Shown piece by piece: positions 51,949-56,387 of a stretch of 56,387 bases of DNA. The position numbers and the translations under genes are program-made. Location: NCBI GenBank assembly GCA_949284715.1, contig CASDWH010000039.1:1-56387 (forward strand). Direction: 5' to 3'. The notes beneath the pieces are model-generated. The model was not told the origin of the DNA and made no database searches. It saw only the letters and a list, made by a program, of their open reading frames with translations. Positions within the stretch are counted from its first letter, which is position 1; each line of letters starts with the position of its first letter. Origin of the DNA: an uncultured bacterium (GTDB lineage: Bacteria; Cyanobacteriota; Vampirovibrionia; Gastranaerophilales; Gastranaerophilaceae).

Positions 51949-53161
51949 AATAACAGAAGGCTTAGGCGAAAACGGGCTGAGTTTAAAAGATTATAACACT
52001 CTTTTAGCTGAGCTGCAAAATGCGTTAAATAGTATATATGCTAATGATGGGGATTTTATAAACTTCAATTCAGAAACGCCTGACGGGCAATTAACCAATA
52101 TCATTACGCAGATAGGAAGCGATATACGAGAACTGGCCCAAGAGATTTATAACTCTTTTGACCCTGACAAATGTTCAGGAGTTGTACAAGATAGCCGTTA
52201 TGCGCTAAATTATATCACCCGTAACGGAGGAACATTCACAATCCAAAATATTGATGTCATTGTAAACCAAACTGTCACATTACAGGGGCTTGACGGAAAT
52301 TATAATGATGTAAACGCAACATCTTATACTGTATCCGATAATGCCGGCAATTTATGGTATTTGATTGACACAACAACGATACAGCCCGGTACTTCGTCAT
52401 TACCGTTCAGGGCTAAAAATATGGGGCTGGTGCAGCCGACAATCGGAACAATTACCACACAGGTAACGACCGTTTTGGGTGTAACTTCTGTTATAAATTC
52501 GGTAGCTCCTACAAGTCTTGGCACCGAACAAGAAACAGACGCACAGTTCAGAGTACGCAGAAGCCGCTCAACTGAGCGCAAAGGACAGAATAATATAGAT
52601 TCCATGCTTTCCCAAATACTTGATTTAGAAGGGGTGTCTGATGCCGTGACTTGGGTTAATACCGGACAGGAAACAGACATGACAGGAACATTACCGGGGC
52701 AAGTATGGATAATAGTAGAGGGGGGCGCAAACTCTGATATAGCTGAAACTATTTATGCTAATTCTTGCGGACATCTAACAAGAGGGGCGGTAAATGTTAA
52801 GGTACCTGCCATTTCAGGGCAAGTATTCGATGTGAATTTTGACCGCGCAACTCCTGTTCCGCTATATTTAAAGTTTGATTTTCAACTCTTTGTAAAGCAA
52901 GATGCAACAAATTTATCAGGCATATCTTCTTATATAGCCGAAAACCTCACATATAAACTTAATGAATCGGCTGAAACTTCAAAGCCTACCTGCGTTGCAA
53001 AAGATGCAATCGAAGCTAACGGAGGCGGCGGGTATGCTCTTAATATGAGGATATCAGCGAATGGTACAGATTGGGTTGATTATATCCCGTGTGCGTCGCT
53101 GTCTAATAAGTTTGTTGTTGATATTACCAGAATAACTATTAATATGATTGAGATGTCGTGA
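51938..53161 (+). CDS. Baseplate J-like protein
   Basis: The 407 residues carry ETPDGQLTNIITQIGSDIRE near the start, then EQETDAQFRVRRSRSTERKG, DLEGVSDAVTWVNTGQE and a QVWIIVEGGAN strand, all typical of Baseplate_J. It forms the wedge ring linking hub and fibres. Its stop overlaps the next start by one base (TGATG). Confidence 0.9.
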   Translation: MADEITEGLGENGLSLKDYNTLLAELQNALNSIYANDGDFINFNSETPDGQLTNIITQIGSDIRELAQEIYNSFDPDKCSGVVQDSRYALNYITRNGGTFTIQNIDVIVNQTVTLQGLDGNYNDVNATSYTVSDNAGNLWYLIDTTTIQPGTSSLPFRAKNMGLVQPTIGTITTQVTTVLGVTSVINSVAPTSLGTEQETDAQFRVRRSRSTERKGQNNIDSMLSQILDLEGVSDAVTWVNTGQETDMTGTLPGQVWIIVEGGANSDIAETIYANSCGHLTRGAVNVKVPAISGQVFDVNFDRATPVPLYLKFDFQLFVKQDATNLSGISSYIAENLTYKLNESAETSKPTCVAKDAIEANGGGGYALNMRISANGTDWVDYIPCASLSNKFVVDITRITINMIEMS

Positions 53162-53805
53162 TGGATTATATCGCCTTACTTGAACAGCTTAAAAAATATT
53201 ACAGCAACCTTCTGATTGTGCAGTACAACGGAAAAATCAAAGCGTCTGCCACAATAAAAACAATGGTCAATCTGTTGTATATCAATATGATTTTGCTCCA
53301 AATCCGCGACGGTTTTGACTGGGAAACGGCTTTTGATAAGCAGCTTGAAATTATCGGTAAATGGGTAGGGCTTGATCGTTTTTATGACGGGCAGTTTTTT
53401 TATTTCCATCCATGGTTTTCTCTTCCGGCTTGGCAAGATGAACCAGATAACTTACAGGGTGGTTTTGCCACATATCAGAATTTTAATCAAGAAATAGGCG
53501 GATTTTTAACTTATGCTGATATTGCCCCGACACAAAACCGGCTCTCTACAGAGTCGTTCAGAATAATGATTGGTTTGAAAATTATTAAAAACAATATTTC
53601 GGCGACATGTAAAAATATTGATAATGCTATATGGACTTATAAATATTTTAACAAACAGGTTTATACAACTTGGAACGCTAATGAGCTTATATACCACTTT
53701 CCATCTGAATTATCAGAAGTTTTACAAGTCGCGGCGTACAAAAATGTTTTACCCTGTCCAACAGGGTGTAGAATTATTCTCAGGGAGATTATAGAAAATG
53801 AGTAA
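53161..53805 (+). CDS. Tail protein of the DUF2612/gpI type
   Basis: The 214 residues start MDYIALLEQLKKYYSNLL (a GTG one codon earlier is in frame). FDKQLEIIGKWVGLDRFYDG is the DUF2612 signature. An inserted aromatic segment (FHPWFSLPAWQDEPDN) follows. It attaches fibres to the baseplate. It overlaps the fibre gene by 8 bp (ATGAGTAA). Confidence 0.75.
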   Translation: MDYIALLEQLKKYYSNLLIVQYNGKIKASATIKTMVNLLYINMILLQIRDGFDWETAFDKQLEIIGKWVGLDRFYDGQFFYFHPWFSLPAWQDEPDNLQGGFATYQNFNQEIGGFLTYADIAPTQNRLSTESFRIMIGLKIIKNNISATCKNIDNAIWTYKYFNKQVYTTWNANELIYHFPSELSEVLQVAAYKNVLPCPTGCRIILREIIENE

Positions 53806-56387
53806 TACGAATTTACCAAGGGTTACACAAAAAATATTTGGAGAAAATGCAGGAGGAAATATAGGGCAGTTCGGCTCAGCTAAAAGCGGCAGTCCGTTAC
53901 CAACCGGTGATATTGCACAAATTCAAGCCTTACCGGCGTGGGAGCAAGGCTGGGCTGGGGGTGTTATTAGCGGCCGGAATTATCCAACGCTGGAAGAAAT
54001 GACCGGAGTTCAAAAAGTTATAACCCAGCAGCTAGATTATTATTTCCAAAAAGGTTTCCCTGAATGGGATAATGCGACTACATATTTTAAAAATGTGTCT
54101 TTTTGTCAGGTTAATGGGGTTGTTTATCAATCATTAACAGATAATAACTTAGGGAATAATCCAACTATAGACTCTGCTAACTGGGTAAAGTGGAATCCAG
54201 CAGAGGGAGTGTTTGCTAATATTGATCTTTCTAATTTGTCAGAATCGGGGCAAGCCTTAATTGATTCCAAATTAAGTTATAATTATATATCTAACTGTAT
54301 ATTATCCATGTCAAATAGTGCGATTACTACAGATAGCTATACTGGCGTGTCCTATGTGAATAAGGATTGCACAGTGTCTGCTAATATAGCATCAAATTTT
54401 AGTGAATCGGCCTATATATTACTGAACAAAATATTTACAGATGCTGTCAACTTTAGTTTTGAAGTCCCGTTCCGGCTTAATACTATGAACGGTATACAGT
54501 ATATAGCCCAGATTAATAATGAGGCGAATGGTTTTGGGGTTAAAGACGGTGTATTATTTCTGACTTATGACGGGGAAGAAGAAACAGGCACCATCCAATT
54601 ACAGCCAAATATAGATTACACCATTAAACTTGAACGTATATCAGCACAAAAAGCGTATACACTTTCGCTTAAAACAACAAATGCTTACGCGGAACATATT
54701 CGTGTAGTATCTCCATCAGGGTATTATAGCGGGAAATCTGTATTTTTAGGCGGCGGCAGCGCTAATTACTTGAATGGCACAATCAATCTTGCGAGTGTGG
54801 CAATAAAGAAAGGAACGGCAAACTATTGGAACATCAGCTCAAATGCATCATTCCAAACCGTTACAATTAAAGGAGAATTTAAACTATTAGCGCCGAACGG
54901 GCTTAATACAGACAAAACATTTAAAAACGCTGCTCCGTCTTTGACCATAGATAAAGAACTACTATATACTCCAGCCGACGGAACAAAAACTGTATTTTTA
55001 ACATCGGATGGTGAAGTCATGATTCGTTCTAATTATAGTGTTACAGCAGCAGAGCCAGTTAACCCCGCACAGGGGAGTGTTTGGTATAATCCTGCAAGTA
55101 ATATTATTGCAGAACAAACAATATTGTACCCCAATATACAATTAATAAACACATCAGGGGGAGCCACACCCGCAATATCCGGCGGAGTGTTGAATTTGAC
55201 AGCAAACACCCAGTACGCAGATTTGCCAAGCTATGTTACTCTTGGCACAAACTGGAATTTATCACTGGTAACAACCGGCGCGCCATCCAATAATGGCAGC
55301 TTTTTAATTGGAAGTATAGAAAATACAAGTCCTATAATGCCGTCCGGTATTGCTCTTCAATATAACAATGGTAATGTTACCGCATACTTGCGCCGCGAAG
55401 ATGTTCAAAATGTCGAAAAACAAATAGTAATATCTACGGCATACCTCGTATCGAAAGATGCCGGCTCTATAACCGGATATGTTGCAATAGAAGGTGAGGC
55501 TGGGACTTTTGTAGCAGAAAGCACGCCGGTTTATTCAGACCAGGCAATGCAAACTTTAATTGAAAATGCGGCTGCTGATACGTGGACTTATTCAGGCACG
55601 TCTGTAAATAATATTGAAACAACTCGCGGCTACGTAAAAGAAGTTGGAGAGGGTGTATTCGTTCCCCCAAATACTCAGGTCTATTCAGATGCAAACTGTA
55701 CAACTCCGCTTGCACTGGCACTTGGCACTGATTACACGTATACCGGGAATACTACAGCTAGTATTCTTGGTACTCTTACTACTGCTTATACAGGAACATT
55801 GAACTTAGGCTTTGACGGCGTACAATACACTCTAAATTCTGCCTCCTTATCCAGCACGGAACCGATTAAAAGTAATTGTAACATTACGCTTGGTGCGGGA
55901 GAAGGTTTTGTGTCCGCGCTTACAGGGTATAATTTAAACTCCTCATCTTTTAGTTTTTGGTCATGGAATGGAAGCAGTATTGATACCCCGCAATATCAAA
56001 ATTTTATCGGCGCCAAAATTGGTGAAATCACAGACAATGGCGCAAATATAACTAATGTTTCCTTAGATACTCCACTTGTATTAGCTAAGGCAACAGATGT
56101 CGCCGACAGGGATTTATCCAACCTTACCGCAGAAGGCGAAAAGCACTTTTTAAACAAAACGCAGATAACGAACTGCATTTTAGAGGTACCTGAGCGAGTA
56201 AAGCTGGAGGTGAATAACGGGACACTGACGGTAAAAGCAGGGACTATAGCAATTTTTCCGTACGGAACGACAGATTTATCCGATACTTATCCTATAGGTT
56301 CAACATTTCTTGATTCTAATCTGATAGTAGAGGATACACAGTATACGGATGGGAAATTTTTTGTTTGGCTGAAAATTCCAAATGATA
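53798..56387 (+). CDS. Long tail fibre/receptor-binding protein, 3' end outside window
   Basis: The frame is open for 863 codons to the edge. It starts MSNTNLPRVTQKIFGENAGG. Near residues 85-135 a CBM5/12-like module (FPEWDNATTYFKNVSFCQVN, SLTDNNLGNNPTIDSANW) follows. Then a Ser/Asn/Thr-rich beta part contains a lectin-like stretch (FEVPFRLNTMNGIQYIAQIN). Near the edge lies a fibre module (DLSNLTAEGEKHFLNKTQIT) common in gut-phage fibres. The role is host recognition through surface glycans. The remaining fibre, any tail-fibre chaperone and the lysis genes lie beyond the window. Confidence 0.8.
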   Translation, partial: MSNTNLPRVTQKIFGENAGGNIGQFGSAKSGSPLPTGDIAQIQALPAWEQGWAGGVISGRNYPTLEEMTGVQKVITQQLDYYFQKGFPEWDNATTYFKNVSFCQVNGVVYQSLTDNNLGNNPTIDSANWVKWNPAEGVFANIDLSNLSESGQALIDSKLSYNYISNCILSMSNSAITTDSYTGVSYVNKDCTVSANIASNFSESAYILLNKIFTDAVNFSFEVPFRLNTMNGIQYIAQINNEANGFGVKDGVLFLTYDGEEETGTIQLQPNIDYTIKLERISAQKAYTLSLKTTNAYAEHIRVVSPSGYYSGKSVFLGGGSANYLNGTINLASVAIKKGTANYWNISSNASFQTVTIKGEFKLLAPNGLNTDKTFKNAAPSLTIDKELLYTPADGTKTVFLTSDGEVMIRSNYSVTAAEPVNPAQGSVWYNPASNIIAEQTILYPNIQLINTSGGATPAISGGVLNLTANTQYADLPSYVTLGTNWNLSLVTTGAPSNNGSFLIGSIENTSPIMPSGIALQYNNGNVTAYLRREDVQNVEKQIVISTAYLVSKDAGSITGYVAIEGEAGTFVAESTPVYSDQAMQTLIENAAADTWTYSGTSVNNIETTRGYVKEVGEGVFVPPNTQVYSDANCTTPLALALGTDYTYTGNTTASILGTLTTAYTGTLNLGFDGVQYTLNSASLSSTEPIKSNCNITLGAGEGFVSALTGYNLNSSSFSFWSWNGSSIDTPQYQNFIGAKIGEITDNGANITNVSLDTPLVLAKATDVADRDLSNLTAEGEKHFLNKTQITNCILEVPERVKLEVNNGTLTVKAGTIAIFPYGTTDLSDTYPIGSTFLDSNLIVEDTQYTDGKFFVWLKIPND

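Larger units (their letters stand above)
18416..56387. mobile_element. Temperate contractile-tailed prophage, right end outside window
   Basis: The order runs integrase, excisionase-like, leftward replication block, repressor region, cargo, then rightward terminase, portal, head, sheath, tube, tape measure, baseplate and fibre. Together these define a complete-looking myophage apart from the missing lysis genes and right end. No transposase or large deletion is seen. Defects noted are a frameshifted HNH gene and a toxin-like gene with a decayed 3' end; all core structural genes read intact. Confidence 0.95.

Overview
The window joins about 18.4 kb of low-GC bacterial chromosome to about 38 kb of a prophage that runs off the right edge. 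Several features suggest a member of the Cyanobacteria sister lineage Melainabacteria/Vampirovibrionia (gut Gastranaerophilales type): an LL-diaminopimelate aminotransferase, an SLH-domain envelope protein, an AmiC-like amidase, a FliD-like protein and AT-rich DNA. This placement is inference; no 16S or marker phylogeny is possible here. The genetic code is standard, since TAA, TAG and TGA all end real genes.

Chromosomal part, left to right: a very long FliD-like protein made of about eight tandem units (minus strand, cut by the left edge); a secreted N-acetylmuramoyl-L-alanine amidase; uvrC without its C-terminal helix-hairpin-helix domain; dapL; infC with an AUA start codon; a split chromate-transporter pair; an SLH-domain protein; gatC; pyrG; ilvC; three small lineage-type proteins with a shared N-terminal motif; an exported HExxH protein; queE; a DnaJ homologue with half a zinc finger; and tRNA-Gly(TCC).

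The prophage is integrated at the 3' end of tRNA-Gly. Its leftward early block (18.4-25.9 kb) holds integrase, excisionase-like protein, a C5 methyltransferase, an ArpU/RinA-like regulator, a DnaB-like helicase, an AEP-type primase, a replication protein, and a Rad52/Sak annealase beside a small protein with an SSB-type tail. In front of this block lie three tandem leftward terminator-like hairpins. The control region (26.4-28.0 kb) has two divergent, mutually similar ribbon-helix-helix (RHH) proteins separated by TGACGTCA palindromes, a third small RHH protein, and a CI/LexA-like repressor. A very AT-rich cargo block (28.0-32.1 kb) carries a PD-(D/E)XK-like nuclease, unknown proteins, a HicAB toxin-antitoxin pair and a membrane-protein pair.

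The rightward late block (32.3 kb to the edge) starts with a Dps-like ferroxidase-site protein. Terminase, portal, MuF-type head protein, a protease/scaffold protein with an inserted polyvalent-type domain, cement and major capsid proteins follow. After the connectors come a contractile sheath and tube, tail chaperones with a -1 frameshift, a tape measure, and a compact Pam3-like baseplate whose hub carries an M15 peptidase. The block closes with the wedge genes and a long tail fibre cut by the window end. A reverse-oriented HNH endonuclease with a broken frame sits between sheath and tube, and a BECR/MuF-C-like toxin gene with a decayed 3' end sits between the connectors and neck gene. Together these describe a temperate myophage.
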